Below are positions 35,001-47,039 of a stretch of DNA of 64,000 nucleotides, one piece after another. The notes beneath the pieces are model-generated. The model was given only the letters and a program-made list of their open reading frames with translations. It was not told where the DNA came from and did no database searches. Origin of the DNA: Lolium rigidum (taxonomy: Eukaryota; Streptophyta; Magnoliopsida; Poales; Poaceae). The stretch lies in assembly GCF_022539505.1 (NCBI RefSeq), contig NW_025901020.1, positions 20,567 to 84,566 of the forward strand, in the 5' to 3' direction. Numbering within the stretch: the stretch's first letter is position 1; each line of letters starts with the position of its first letter. The translations under genes were made by a program, and so were the position numbers.

Positions 35001-36988
35001 AAATGCCCAAGAATTTCATTGTGTGACCAATCAAAGAATACATTCATAACATGTATATCATCTATTTACACCTGAGCTAGACTTTCTAGTCTTTTCTTTC
35101 TTTCTGCCAAAATCTTTTTGTAGTTTCTCTTTCGACTTTCCTCATATTTTAGAAAACACTTCAACATCAATAACTTCCAGGCTTGTTGGTAAAATACCAA
35201 TAACCTTGAGGTTCGCACTTTGAAGTTGATCGTCACATGACAAGTGTTCTGGATTTCACTATTAGTAACATTTAATGTGATGAACAATTTCACTCATAAT
35301 TTTATCCATCAAATCATGACAACTTCATGATGAAGCTACTATGGCTTACATGGATATGTGAATAACGTTAGTGCCCAACTAGTTGGAGGATCGGGACGCC
35401 TAGAATCTTCAACCTTCGTACATTCCCATAAAACTTATGAGTTTATGTAGTCTCACTAAATTATATTCTATTATCTTGTAATAAGATCTTAGATATCACA
35501 TATATCTCACACTTTGCTTATTTCTGAAAACAAACTTTTCAGCTCCTTACTTTTCAAATGGATTTGAACATCAAGTTTCACGGAGACAAGATAATTTTAG
35601 ATACTAGTTGAAACCATTGCTTTTCGAATTAGAAATTTGAGGATTACAATTTTTTTGAAAGAGGACTTAATCATTTCTTGATTCTTTAACGATACGGTAT
35701 CAGTCCGTAAAGTTACTTGTCAGATTTAACAGTGTTTCTATCTCAATTACAAGCCTAGCGTAAAGTAAAAAATGGATGTCAATTCTACAAAATTTAATTC
35801 AAATATAGTTTAGACTGTTTAGGATAAATTGAGTTTACTATTAATTCTTGAATTAACTAGGTGAACTTCCACTCAAAACAACATCCCTCACGTTTCCTTA
35901 GTGATTACACAAACCAAATTCAGTACACCAAGTCCGATCATCACGAGAGATGATGTAGCTTCAATGGGGAACATCGACATGTTCATCATATCATCTATAT
36001 GATTCATGCTTAACCTTTCAGTTTGTCGTGTTCCGAGCCCATGTCTGTACATGCTAGGCTCGTCAAGTTAAACCTTAGTTTCCGCATGTGTAAATCTGGC
36101 TTGCACCTGTTGTATGCACACGTTGAGTCTATCACACCAGATCATCGCGTGATGCTTCGAAACAATGAGTCTTAGAAACGGTGCTAACTAAGGATGAACA
36201 CTTTATTATCTTTATTTTTAGTGAGAGGGATCATCTTATAATGCTACCATCGCGATCTAAGCAATACAAGATGCATAAAAAGGATTAACATCACATGCAA
36301 TTCAAAATGTGATATGATATGTCCCTTTTATCTCGCGCCTTTGATCTTCATCTCCAAAGCAGGGGCATGATCTCCATCATCAACGGGCATGATCTCCATC
36401 ATCGTCGGATGGGTGTCAAGGTCCATGGCGCCGTCTTCATGGTTGTCCACCACGTGTAGCAACTATTACAACTACTTTGAAATAAAACTACTACATGAAA
36501 TATAAAGACAACCATAAGGCTCCTGCCGGTTGCCACAATACAATAATGTTCATCTCATACATCAAATATATTCACAATCACATCATTGACATATCACATC
36601 ACCAAACCCTGCAAAAAAAGTTAGACGCCTCTAATTTGGTTTGCATATTTTACGTGGTTTAGGGTTTTCGAGTAAGATCCGATCTACCTACGAACATGAA
36701 CCACAACGCTGATACAAGTGTTGTCAATTGAAAATTGTAAATTGGATCTTAACTATGGTGAGATAAACTGACACCCGCAAAGCCACTTATGCAATACAAC
36801 TTGCATGTCAAGCGTGGAGCAAGTATCATGAACGCGGTCATGTAAGGTTAGCCCAGGCCGCTTCATCCCACAATCCCGCAAGATGCAAAGTACACGATAA
36901 ACAAGAGACAAAAAAGCATCAACGCCCAAAAAACCATTGTGTTCTCCTCGTGCAACCAATCTATGCATAGACATGGCTCTGATACCAC
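32035..36988 (-). pseudogene. Degenerate Copia gag-pol of C1
   Basis: About 4.95 kb of internal domain with no frame over 100 codons. Around 33937-33659 the minus strand reads VFVGYPREQ and, further on, GRTMELDKVDEPE, which resembles the integrase/RT linker of Copia polyproteins. Around 34216-34150 a broken match to the end of the integrase core can be seen. Many stops and indels make this copy dead and old. Confidence 0.7.
36974..36987 (-). other. Primer binding site (tRNA-Met) of C1
   Basis: The minus strand reads TGGTATCAGAGCC one base after the LTR end, a standard initiator tRNA-Met primer site. Confidence 0.85.
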
Positions 36989-37722
36989 TGTAGGGATTCG
37001 TAGCATAGAAAACAAAAAATTTCCTACCACGAGAACGAATATCAAGCCAAGATCTAATCTAGTAGATGGTAGCAACAAGGTGAAGATCAACATACCCTCG
37101 AAGATCGCTAAGCGTTAACGAGATAAATCTCATGATGGATGTAGTCGATCACTTGCCGCTTTCAAAAGCACGTAGAAGATCTTGACGGTGCCACAATCGG
37201 GCAGCACCTCCGCACTCGGTCACACGTACGGTGTTGATGACGACGTCCTTCTCCCCGTTCCAGCGGGCAACGGATGTAGTAGATCCTCCTCGGAATCCCG
37301 CTAGCACGACGGCATGGTGATGGTGGTGGTGGAGATCTCCGACAGCGCTGCGCCGCAAGCGCCACGGGAGAAATAGGAGGAGGGAGTAGCTAGAGTTTGG
37401 GAGAGGGGTGCTTGGGGCACCGGCCTTGGTGCCCCTTGGGTGGTGCGGCCAAGTGTGTGTTTCCCCCTCCTATCTCCCTCTCTTTATATAGGTGGAACCC
37501 CCTAGGGTTGCCCCAAAACCTCTTTGAAGTCCTATCGCCATAATGGGGAAACCTAGGTGGATTGGGATTGCTTCCTTTCCTTGTACCTTGGCCGACCAAG
37601 GTGGTGGAGTCCACCATGGACTCATCCTTCCCTCTTGGTTGGCCGGCTAGGGTTGGTGGAGTCCATCCGGGACTCCACCTTCCTTAGTGATTTATTCCGG
37701 AAGCTTCTAGAACATTGACAAC
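36989..37722 (-). repeat. 5' LTR of C1, truncated
   Basis: 734 bp matching the 29752-side LTR up to the CTTCTAGAACATT point, then broken. It contains a minus-strand TATATAAA box at 37493-37500. About 1 kb of its U3 side is missing. Confidence 0.82.
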
Positions 37723-37779
37723 CGAACCAATTAAGCCCGACTGGAGGAAGCCCGGTTAAACGAGAACTGTTGAGATACA
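37723..37779. other. 57-bp spacer between two Copia LTRs
   Basis: Not part of either LTR. It may be host DNA or a repair-derived filler at the junction of C1 and C2. Confidence 0.6.
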
Positions 37780-39534
37780 TGTAGGGATTCGTAGCATAGA
37801 AAACAAATTTTTTCCTACCGCCAGAACGAATAACAAGCCAAGAACTAATCTAGTAGATGGTAGCAACGAGATGTATGTGAGACTAACCCTCGAAGATTCA
37901 AAAGCCTACGAGATTAGATCTCGTGGTTGATGTAGTCGATCACTTGCCGCTTTCAAAAGCGCGTAGAAGATCTTGACGGTGCCATAGTCGGGCAGCACCT
38001 CCGTACTCGGTCACACGTACGGTGTTGATGACGACGTCCTTCTCCCTGTTCCAGCAGGCAGCGGATGTAGTAGATCCTCTTCAAAATCCCTCCAGCACGA
38101 CGGCGTGGTGATGGTGGTGGTGGAGATCTCCGGCAGGGCTTCGCCGTAAGCACTGCGGGAGAAGAAGGAGGAGGGAGTAGCTAGGGTTTGGGAGAGAGGA
38201 GGGGCTTGGGGCGCCGGCTTGGGAGCCCCTTGATGGTGCGGCCAACTTGTGTAGCCTGCCCTCTCCATCTCCCTCTCTTTATATAGGTGGAACTCCCAAT
38301 GGTTTGCCCAAAATCCGAATAAGAGTCCAACTCAAAACCTTCCATATGGGTGAAACCTAGGGGAAGTGGGATTGCTCCCTTTCCTTCCCCTATGGCCGGC
38401 CATGGTGGTGGAGTCCACCATGGACTCCACCTTCCCCTTTGGTCGGCCTAGGATTTGTGGAGTCCATCCGGGACTCCACCTTCCATGGTGATTTCTTCCG
38501 GAAGGTTCTAGAACATTCTAGCGCCTTCCATAAATACATCGGATCATTTCCAAACTTGGAAAGTGACTTCCTATATATGAATCTTATTCTCTGGACCATT
38601 CCGGAACTCCTGGTGATGTCCTGGATCCCATCCGAGACTCCGAACAACATTCGAACTCCATTCCATATTCCATATCTACTTAAAATGACATCAAACCTTA
38701 AGTGTGTCACCCTACGGTTCGAGAACTATGCGGACATGATCGAGACTCCTCTCCGATCAATAACTAATAGAGGGACCTGGAGATCCATAATAGCTCCCAC
38801 ATATTCAACGATGACTTCGTGATCGAAAGAACCATTTACATATGATATCGATTCTCTTTGTCACGCGATACTTTACTTGTCCGAGGTTCGATCATCGGTA
38901 TCTCCATACCTAGTTCAACCTCGTTACCGACAAGTACTCTTTACTCGTACCGTGGTATGCCATCTCTTGTGACCTAGTCACATGCTTGCAAGCTAATGAG
39001 ACGACATTCCACCGAGAGGGCCCAGAGTATATCTATCCGTCATCGGGATGGACAAATCCCACTCTTGATCCATATGCCTCAACTCACACTTTCCGAATAC
39101 TTAATCCCATTTTTATAACCACCCATTTACGCAATGGCGTTTGATGTAATCAAAGCATCCTTCCGGTGTAAGTGATTTACATGATCTCATGATCGGAGGA
39201 CTAGGTAACTATGTATTGAAAGCTTATAGCAAGTTGAACTTAATGACTTGATCTCATGCTATGCTTACTATGGGTGTGTCCATCACATCATTCACCTAAT
39301 GATATGATCTTGTTATTAATAACATCCTATGTTCATGATCAGGAAACCATGATCATCTATTAATCAACAAGCTAGTTAAATGAGAGGCTTACTAGAGACT
39401 CTGGTTGTTTACACAACACACATGTATCAATGTTTCCGGTTAATACAATTATAGCATGGAGTGTAAACATTTATCATGAACACTAAGATATAACAATAAC
39501 TATTTTATTATTGCCTCTCGGGCATATCTCCAAC
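37780..39534 (-). repeat. 3' LTR of C2
   Basis: Complete LTR of about 1755 bp, TGTAGGGATTCG to ATCTCCAAC on the plus strand, with a minus-strand TATATAAA box near 38278-38285. Confidence 0.85.
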
Positions 39535-40733
39535 GAGTCTCCCACTTGCACTAGAGTCAATAATCTAGTTTACATTTGTAAAGATATAACACCTTGGCCT
39601 TCTGGTGCTTATCATGTTTTGCTCACGGGAGAGGTTTCAGTCAACGGATCTGACACGCTCAGAAACGTATGTATTTTGCATTTCATTTGCGTCTCAACGC
39701 ATCACTCATTTTCCAAATGAGTCGGCATTAATCATATATGTTCAGTCTTCTGGTGGAACCTTAATTCCTTGTTCTGAAATATGTCACTAATATTGTCACA
39801 CACAATATAGCTTCAAAGTTCTGACACTATCGGAACTACACCAAGTTCTCAAAGAAATCCTCGACTTAAAACTCCTCAGTCATTGTCAAAACAGTGACAT
39901 ACTCTGCCTTCGTTTGTAGAATTCGTCACAATATTTAGAACTCATCTAAATCTAGCATAGACTTCTTCTAGCTCATTGTGCTACCTTTTAATCAACACTT
40001 AGCTTAATTGAGATTTTATATGTGACCAAACTAATATAGGTGCAACACCTTACAGCGATTTGTTTGTCATTACCCCATACAAAACTATATATATCCTTGG
40101 TTCTACCAAAACACTCAGGGATATTCTTACTGTTGTCTAATGATCATTACATGAATCATTCTGGTATATGTTCATAACACTTTAGAGCACAGGACATCTG
40201 ATTTTGTACATATTATTCCTGATCTAAATCACTCATGTGTTTTTTCTCATCGAGTGTCAAATACACTCAAGTCTTGTTAAACCTTCACATGGAAAAGAAC
40301 ACCTTCTTAATATATTTATATTGAACTACTTAAATATTCATACTATGTACTTTAACTTAAACTTATTATGTGTTTCAATCTATCTTCATAGATCTTGACA
40401 CTAAATATGTTTCAGTCCATATCCTTTCATTGAAGTTAATTCTCAATGAAACTTTTTTAATCACATCAAGTATATAATTACATCATTTATAATCAATGAT
40501 ATGTCATCCACATATAATATTATAACTATGTCTCAGCGCTCCCACTTAATTTCTTGCAAATGCAAGCATCTTCATCGTTTCTGATGAAATCAAAACTCTT
40601 TAGTTATTTCATTCGTTGAAGATTCCAACTCCGTGATACTTACTTCATCCAGTGAAGTTTGTATACCTATCTAGTATTCCATGGACTAGAAAAACTCTTT
40701 GGTTTGTATCTAGTATACATCCTTCATACACAC
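37780..40733 (-). mobile_element. Element C2: partial BARE/Angela-type Copia
   Basis: A minus-strand 3' LTR at 37780-39534 (1755 bp; its terminal A is missing, ...CTCCAAC then GAGTCTCCC), followed by about 1.2 kb of internal DNA homologous to C1 32035-33230. Element G interrupts it at 40734 and the rest is not present in the window. It is a separate insertion from C1 and shows clear divergence from it. Confidence 0.82.
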
Positions 40734-42329
40734 TGATACGTCTCAAACGTATCTATAATTTCTTATGTTCCATGCTAGTTTTATGACAATACTCACATGT
40801 TTTATACACACTTTACATCATTATTATGCATTTTCCGGCACTAACCTATTAACGAGATGCCGAAGCGCTAGTTCCTGTTTTGTGCTATTTTTGGTTTCAG
40901 AAATCCTACACAGGAAATATTCTCGGAATTGGACGAAATGAACGCCCAGGGTCTTATTTTTCCACGGAGCTTCCAGAAGACCGAAGAGGATACGAAGTGG
41001 GGCCACGGGGCGCCGACACCACAAGGCCGCGTGGCCAAGGGGGGTCCGCGCCGCCCTATGGTGTGGGGCCCCCGTGCCTCCCCCGACTCTGCCCTTCCGC
41101 CTACTTAAACTCTCCGTCACGAAAACCACCGAGAGCCACGATACGGAAAAACTTCCAGAGACGCCGCCGCCGCCAATCCCATCTCGGGGGATTCAGGAGA
41201 TCGCCTCCGGCACCCTGCCGGAGAGGGGAATCATCTCCCGGAGGACTCTACATCACCATGATCGCCTCCGGACTGATGTGTGAGTAGTTCATCCTTGGAC
41301 TATGGGTCTATAGCAGTAGCTAGATGGTTGTCTTCTCCTCATTGTGCTATCATGTTTAGATCTTGTGAGCTGCCTATCATGATCAAGATCGTCTATTTGT
41401 AATGCTACATGTTGTGTTTGTTGGGATCCGATGAATATGGAATACTATGTCAAGTTAATTATCAATCTATCATATATGTGTTGTTTATGTTCTTGCATGC
41501 TCTCCGTTGCTAGTAGAGGCTCTGGCCAAGTTGATACTTGTGACTCCAAGAGGGAGTATTTATGCTCGATAGTGGGTTCATGCCTCCATTGAATCTGGGA
41601 CAAGTGACGAAAAGTTCTAAGGTTGTGGATGTGCTCGTTGCCGTAGGGATAAAACATCAATGCTTTGTCTAAGGATATTTGTGTTGATTACATTACGCAC
41701 CATACTTAATGCAATTGTCTCGTTGTTTGCAACTTAATACCTGGAAGGGGTGCGGATGCTAACCCGAAGGTGGACTTTTTAGGCATAGATGCATGCTGGA
41801 TAGCGGTCTATGTACTTTGTCGTAATGCCCTAATTAAATCTCATAGTAGTCATCATGATATGTATGTGCATTGTTATGCCCTCTCTATTTGTCAATTTCC
41901 CAACTGTAATTTGTTCACCCAAAATGCTATTTCTTATTGAAGAGACACCACTAGTGAACTGTGGACCTCGGTCCATTCTTTTACATCTGAAATACAATCT
42001 ACTGCAAACTCTGTTCTCTGTTGTTCTTCGCAAACAAACATCATTCTCCACACCATACGTTTAATCCTTTGTTTACAGCAAGCCGGTGAGATTGACAACC
42101 TCACTGTTAAGTTGGGGCAAAGTATTTTGATTGTGTTGTGCAGGTTCCACGTTGGCGCCGGAATCCCTGGTGTTGCGCCGCACTACACTCCTTCACCAAC
42201 AACCTTCACGTGGCCTTCATCTCCTACTGGTTCGATAACCTTGGTTTCTTACTGAGGGAAAACTTGCTTCTGTACGCATCACACCTTCCTCTTGGGGTTC
42301 CCAACGGACGTGTGTCTCACGCGCCATCA
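40734..42329 (+). repeat. 5' LTR of element G
   Basis: 1596 bp. The first 450 bp or so resemble the LTRs of M and P; the rest is different. A second, partial primer-like TTGGCGCCGG sits inside it at 42151-42160. Confidence 0.85.
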
Positions 42330-42340
42330 AGCAATTTTTC

Positions 42341-42358
42341 TGGCGCCGTTGCCGGGGA
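42341..42358 (+). other. Primer binding site (tRNA-Asp type) of G
   Basis: TGGCGCCGTTGCCGGGGA, identical to that of P, 11 bases after the LTR. Confidence 0.92.
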
Positions 42359-42595
42359 GATCAAGACACGCTGCAAGGGGAGTCTCCCACATCCAATCTC
42401 TTTACTTTGTTTTTGTCTTGCTTTACTTTACTTTATTTACTGCTTTGTTTGCTTTCTCTATATCAAAAATACAAAAAATTAGTTACTTGCATTTACTTTA
42501 TTTACTGTCTTGTTTGCTTTCTCTATATCAAAAATACAAAAAAATTAGTTACTTGCATTTACTTTATTTAGTTTGCTTTATTTACTACTGTTAAA

Positions 42596-44686
42596 ATGAA
42601 TACTCCTGAGAACACTAAGTTGTGTGATTTCACTAGCACCAATAATAATGATTTTATATGCACTCCTATTGCTCCACCTGCTACTACAGCAGAATTTTAT
42701 GAAATTAAACCTTCTTTACTAAATCTTGTTATGAGAGAGCAATTTTCTGGTGTTAGTTCTGATGATGCTGCTGCCCATCTTAATAATTTTGTTGAACTTT
42801 GTGAAATGCAAAAGTATAAGGATGTAGATCGAGACATTATAAAACTGAAATTGTTTCCTTTCTCCTTAAGAGGAAGAGCTAAAGATTTGTTGCTATCTTT
42901 GCCTAAGAATAGTATTGATTCATGGACTAAATGTAAAGATGCTTTCATTGGTAGATATTATCCTCCCGCTAAAATTATATCTTTGAGAAGTAGCATAATG
43001 AATTTTAAGCAATTGGATAATGAACATGTTGCTCAAGCATGGGAAAGAATGAAATCTTTGGTAAAGAATTTCCCTACCCATGGACTAACTACTTGGATGA
43101 TCATCCAAACCTTTTATGCAGGATTGAATTTTTCTTCGCGGAACCTATTGGATGCAGCTGCTGGAGGTACTTTTATGTCCATCACCTTAGGCGCCGCAAC
43201 AAAGCTCCTTGATAATATGATGATCAATTACTCTGAATGGCACACGGAAAGGACTCCACAAGGTAAGAAGGTAAATTCCGTTGAAGAAACCTCCTCCTTC
43301 AGTGATAAGATTGATGCTATTATGTCTATGCTTGTGAATGGTAGATCTAATGTTGATCCTAATAATGTTCCTTCAGCTTCATTGGTTTCTCAAGAAGAGC
43401 ATGTTGATGTGAACTTCATTAAAAGTAATAATTTTAACAACAATGCTTATAGGAATAATTCTGGTAACAACTATAGGCCATATCCTTCTAATAATGGTAA
43501 TGGTTATGGTAATTCTTATGGTAATTCTTACAACAATAATAGGAGTGTACCCCCTGGTCTTGAAGCCATGCTTAAAGAATTTATTAGTACACAAACTGCT
43601 TTTAACAAATCCGTTGAGGAAAAGCTTGGTAAAATTGATATTCTTGCTTCTAAGGTTGATAGTCTTGCCGCTGATGTTGATCTTTTAAAATTGAAAGTTA
43701 TGCCTAATGAAGATAAAGATATTAAGTCATTTGCTACAACAAACGCTATCCAAGTTCGAATTAATGAAAATATTAGATTGATGGCTGAATTGCATGCTAG
43801 GTGGGAAAAAGAAGAAAAACTCGCTAAAGAGAATAATGTAGCTAAAGTTTGGACTATTACCACCACTAGTAATGTTGATGCTTCACATGTTGCTAAACCT
43901 CCTACTATCAATGGTAAAATAATTGGTGTTGGCAATGTTTCTACTCCTAATGCAAAGCGTGCAAAACTACCTGAAACTGCTTGTGATAAAACTGCTGAAA
44001 TTTTTCAAAATATTGGGGACAATGATCCCATTGCTTTAGATCATAATGGTTTAGATTTTGATGATTGTCATATCTCTGAAGTTATTAAGTTCTTACAAAA
44101 ACTTGCTAGAAGTCCTAATGCTAGTGCTATAAATTTGGCCTTTACAAAACATATTACAAATGCTCTCATAAAAGCTAGAGAAGATAAATTAAAACTTGAA
44201 ACTTCTATTCCTAGGAAGTTGGAAGATGGTTGGGAGCCCATCATTAAGATGAAGGTCAATGATTTTGATTGTAATGCTTTATGTGATCTTGGTGCAAGTA
44301 TTTCTGTTATGCCTAAGAAACTCTATGATATGCTTGACTTGCCACCATTGAAAAAATGTTATTTGGAAGTTAATCTCGCTGATAATTCTATAAAGAAACC
44401 TTTGGGGAGGATTGATAATGTTCGCATTACGGTTAACAATAACCTTGTCCCCTTTGATTTTGTTGTCTTGGATATTAATTGCAATGCATCTTGTCCCATT
44501 ATTTTGGGAAGACCTTTTCTTCGAACTGTTGGTGCTATTATTGATATGAAGGAAGGGAATATTAAGTATCAATTTTCTCTCAAGAAAGGTATGGAACACT
44601 TCCCTGGAAAGAGAATGAAGTTACCTTTTGATTCTATTATTAGAACAAATTATGATGTTGATGCTTCATCTCTCGATAATACTTGA
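42596..44686 (+). CDS. Athila-type gag-protease, intact
   Basis: A 696-aa frame from the first ATG after the primer site and an AT-rich leader. A retrotransposon gag domain lies at about residues 60-165 (SLRGRAKDLLLSLP, then WTKCKDAFIGRYYPP). Next come an Asn-rich stretch near 285-320 and a coiled, charged region near 330-420. An aspartic protease lies near 555-670, with CDLGASISVMP (catalytic Asp about 564) and the LGRPFLRT flap-side motif typical of plant Athila proteases. The frame ends without reverse transcriptase. The product should form virus-like particles and process itself, and could supply gag to the gag-less relatives M and P. Sequence drift is low enough to keep the frame fully open. 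Confidence 0.93.
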   Translation: MNTPENTKLCDFTSTNNNDFICTPIAPPATTAEFYEIKPSLLNLVMREQFSGVSSDDAAAHLNNFVELCEMQKYKDVDRDIIKLKLFPFSLRGRAKDLLLSLPKNSIDSWTKCKDAFIGRYYPPAKIISLRSSIMNFKQLDNEHVAQAWERMKSLVKNFPTHGLTTWMIIQTFYAGLNFSSRNLLDAAAGGTFMSITLGAATKLLDNMMINYSEWHTERTPQGKKVNSVEETSSFSDKIDAIMSMLVNGRSNVDPNNVPSASLVSQEEHVDVNFIKSNNFNNNAYRNNSGNNYRPYPSNNGNGYGNSYGNSYNNNRSVPPGLEAMLKEFISTQTAFNKSVEEKLGKIDILASKVDSLAADVDLLKLKVMPNEDKDIKSFATTNAIQVRINENIRLMAELHARWEKEEKLAKENNVAKVWTITTTSNVDASHVAKPPTINGKIIGVGNVSTPNAKRAKLPETACDKTAEIFQNIGDNDPIALDHNGLDFDDCHISEVIKFLQKLARSPNASAINLAFTKHITNALIKAREDKLKLETSIPRKLEDGWEPIIKMKVNDFDCNALCDLGASISVMPKKLYDMLDLPPLKKCYLEVNLADNSIKKPLGRIDNVRITVNNNLVPFDFVVLDINCNASCPIILGRPFLRTVGAIIDMKEGNIKYQFSLKKGMEHFPGKRMKLPFDSIIRTNYDVDASSLDNT

Positions 44687-45387
44687 TTCACACTTTCTGT
44701 GCCTAGCTGAAAGGCGTTAAAGAAAAGCGCTTATGGGAGACAACCCATTATTTTACTTCTGCACTTTTGTTTTATATTTGAGTCTTGGAAGTTGTTACTA
44801 CTGTAGCAACCTCTCCTTATCTTTATTTTATTGCATTGTTGTGCCAAGTAAAGTCTTTGATAGTAAGGTTAATACTAGATTTGGATTACTGCGCAGAAAA
44901 AGATTTCTTGCTGTCACGAATTTGAGTAGACCTCCCTGTAGGTAACTCATAAAAATCTGCCAATTTACGTGTGTGATCCTCAGATATGTACGCAACTTTC
45001 ATTCAATTTGAGCTTTTTCATCTGAGCAAGTTAAGTGCCCATGAAAAATTCGTCTTTACGGACTGTTCTGTTTTGACAGATTCTGCCTTTTTATTTCGCA
45101 TTGCCTCTTTTGCTATGTTGAATGGATTTCTTTGTTCCATTAACTTTCAGTAGCTTTTTGCAATGTCCAGAAGTGTTAAGAATGATTATGTCACCTCTGA
45201 ATATGTGAATTTTTGATTATGCACTAACCCTCTAATGAGTTTGTTTTGAGTTTGGTGTGGAGGAAGTTTTCAAGGATCAAGAGAGGAGGATGATACAATA
45301 TGATCAAGAAGAGTGAAAAGTCTAAGCTTGGGGATGCCCCCGTGGTTCATCCCTTCATATTTCAAGAAGACTCAAGCATCTAAGCTT

Positions 45388-45408
45388 GGGGATGCCCAAG
45401 GCATCCCC
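45388..45408 (+). other. Conserved hairpin, copy in G
   Basis: Arms GGGGATGCC and GGCATCCCC with loop CAA, identical to the P copy. A related motif lies upstream at 45327-45345. Confidence 0.88.
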
Positions 45409-46573
45409 TTCTTCATCGACAACTTATCATGTCACCTCTAGTGAAACTATATTTTTATTCCGTCACATCTTATGTGCTTTAGTTGGAGCATCTGTATGTT
45501 TTTATTTTTGTTTGTGTTTGAATAAATTCGGATCCTAGCAATCCATGTGTGGGAGAGAGACACGCTCCGCTTTTTCATTTGAACACTTGTGTTCTTCGTT
45601 TTACTTTAATATTCATGGCTAAAGTTGAAAGACGCCTCATTTCTATTTGGTTGGAAACAGAAAATGCTTCATGTGGTAATTGGTATATTGTCTTGAATAA
45701 TTTGATACTTGGCGATTGTTGTGCTCAAATAGATCATGTTTAAGCTCTTGCATCATGTACTTTGCACCTATTAATGAAGAACTACCATAGAGCTTGTTGA
45801 AATTTGGTTTGCATGATTGATCTCTCTAAAGTCTAGATATTTTCTGGTGAAGTGTTTGAACAACAAGGAGACAAGTGTAGAGTCTTATAATGCTTGCAAT
45901 ATGTTCTTATGTAAGTTTTGTCTGTACCGGTTCATACTTGTGTTTGCTTCAAACAACCTTGCTAGCCAAAGCCTTGTACCGAGAGGGAATACTTCTCGTG
46001 CATCCAAATCCTTGAGCCAAAAACTATGCCATTTGTGTCCACCATACCTACCTACTATGTGGTATTTCTCTGCCATTCAAAAGTAAATTACTTGAGTGCT
46101 ACCTTTAAAATTTCATTCTTTGTCTTTGCAATATATAGCTCATGGGAAAATAGCCTTAAAAACTATTGTGGTATTGAATATGTTGCTTATGTATCTTATT
46201 TCTTATAAGTTGCTTGTTGAGCGGTAACCATGTTTCTGGGGACGCCATCAACTATTACACCTTTGTTGAATATCATGTGAGTTGCTATGCATGTTCGTCT
46301 TGTCTCGAAGTAAGGGTGATTTATCATGATCAAATGGTTTGAGTATGCATATTGTTAGAGAAGAACATTGGGCCGCTAACTAAAGCCATGAATCATGGTG
46401 GAAGTTTCAGTTTGGACATTAATCCTCAATCTCTTATGAGAATATTATCTCGTTGTTGAATGCTTATGCATTAAAGAGGAGTCCATTATCTGTTTTCTAT
46501 GTTGTCCCGGTATGGATGTCCTTAGTTGAGATCTATCAAAAACGAGAAATCAAATGCGATCTATCTCCTTGGA

Positions 46574-46625
46574 CCTTTGTACAGGCGGCATAGAGGTACC
46601 CCTTTGTGACACTTGGTTGAAACAT
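46574..46625 (+). other. Conserved non-coding block, copy in G
   Basis: CCTTTGTACAGGCGGCAT through CACTTGGTTGAAACAT, matching P and M with few changes. Confidence 0.8.
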
Positions 46626-47039
46626 ATATAATGCAATGATAATCCATGTAAATCCAAGCTAATTAGGACAAGGTGCGAGCACTATTGGTATTATATGCAT
46701 CACTACAAGAAAAGTTGCCATGGCCGACGAAGTTGAAGTCGCGCCGTGGTTGCTGGTGTACCATGGCCGACGATTTTTGGTCCCTCCGTGGTGCATGTCA
46801 AAACCTATTTTTTCTCGTTTTTTAGGCCACCTAGCCCGACGAAAGCGGCCAAAACGTCGCGTATGGTGTCCCGGGACGTGGTGCATCTCGAAATCTCGGG
46901 TTCGCCGGCCGAGTCAACGCAAATCCGCACCGCCGAGGGATGTAGGGCCCAGATGGCAGCCTCTCTGGCATTGTTTTTTTTCTCGATCGCGCCATCTCGT
47001 TCAACGTTCTCCGATCGAGCCGTTTACGATGCGGGATCA

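Larger units (their letters stand above)
29752..37722 (-). mobile_element. Element C1: old BARE/Angela-type Copia retrotransposon
   Basis: A minus-strand element. The 3' LTR is 29752-32034, about 1768 bp once its LINE insertion is removed; the internal domain is 32035-36988; the 5' LTR is 36989-37722, cut short. LTR ends read TGTTGGAGATATGCCC...GAATCCCTACA. A tRNA-Met primer site (minus TGGTATCAGAGCC) lies beside the 5' LTR, and a polypurine tract (minus CAAGTGGGAGAC) beside the 3' LTR. The internal domain is degenerate with no long frame; only short pieces of integrase and downstream pol can be read. LTR sequence and length fit the BARE1/WIS/Angela group of Triticeae. Confidence 0.85.
40734..46700 (+). 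mobile_element. Element G: Athila-type element with gag-protease
   Basis: 5' LTR 40734-42329 (1596 bp, TGATACGTCTC...GCCATCA), tRNA-Asp primer site 42341-42358, an intact gag-protease frame 42596-44686, then about 2 kb of non-coding DNA like that of P and M. There is no RT, RNase H or integrase. Since the DNA after 44700 lines up with the DNA after the 244-aa frame of P, the lack of pol looks like family design rather than a local deletion. The element is cut at 46700 by the CACTA terminus, and its 3' LTR is not found in this window. It inserted in C2. It probably belongs to the Sabrina/WHAM-like Athila group of Triticeae, named from memory of LTR sequence. Confidence 0.88.
44687..46700 (+). 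other. 3' non-coding region of element G
   Basis: About 2 kb without coding frames, collinear with the regions after the 244/245-aa frames in P and M. It holds the conserved hairpin and the conserved 53-bp block, and breaks at the CACTA end. Confidence 0.8.

Noticed and set aside
30838..38822. Similar open frames in both Copia LTRs (about 30838-31240 and 38390-38822, both strands)
   Set aside because: They are LTR sequence repeated in C1 and C2. The frames follow LTR homology and match no protein family.
42138..42160. Second primer-site-like TTGGCGCCGG before the real one in G
   Set aside because: Only about ten bases match and it lies inside the LTR. The full 18-base match is at 42341.
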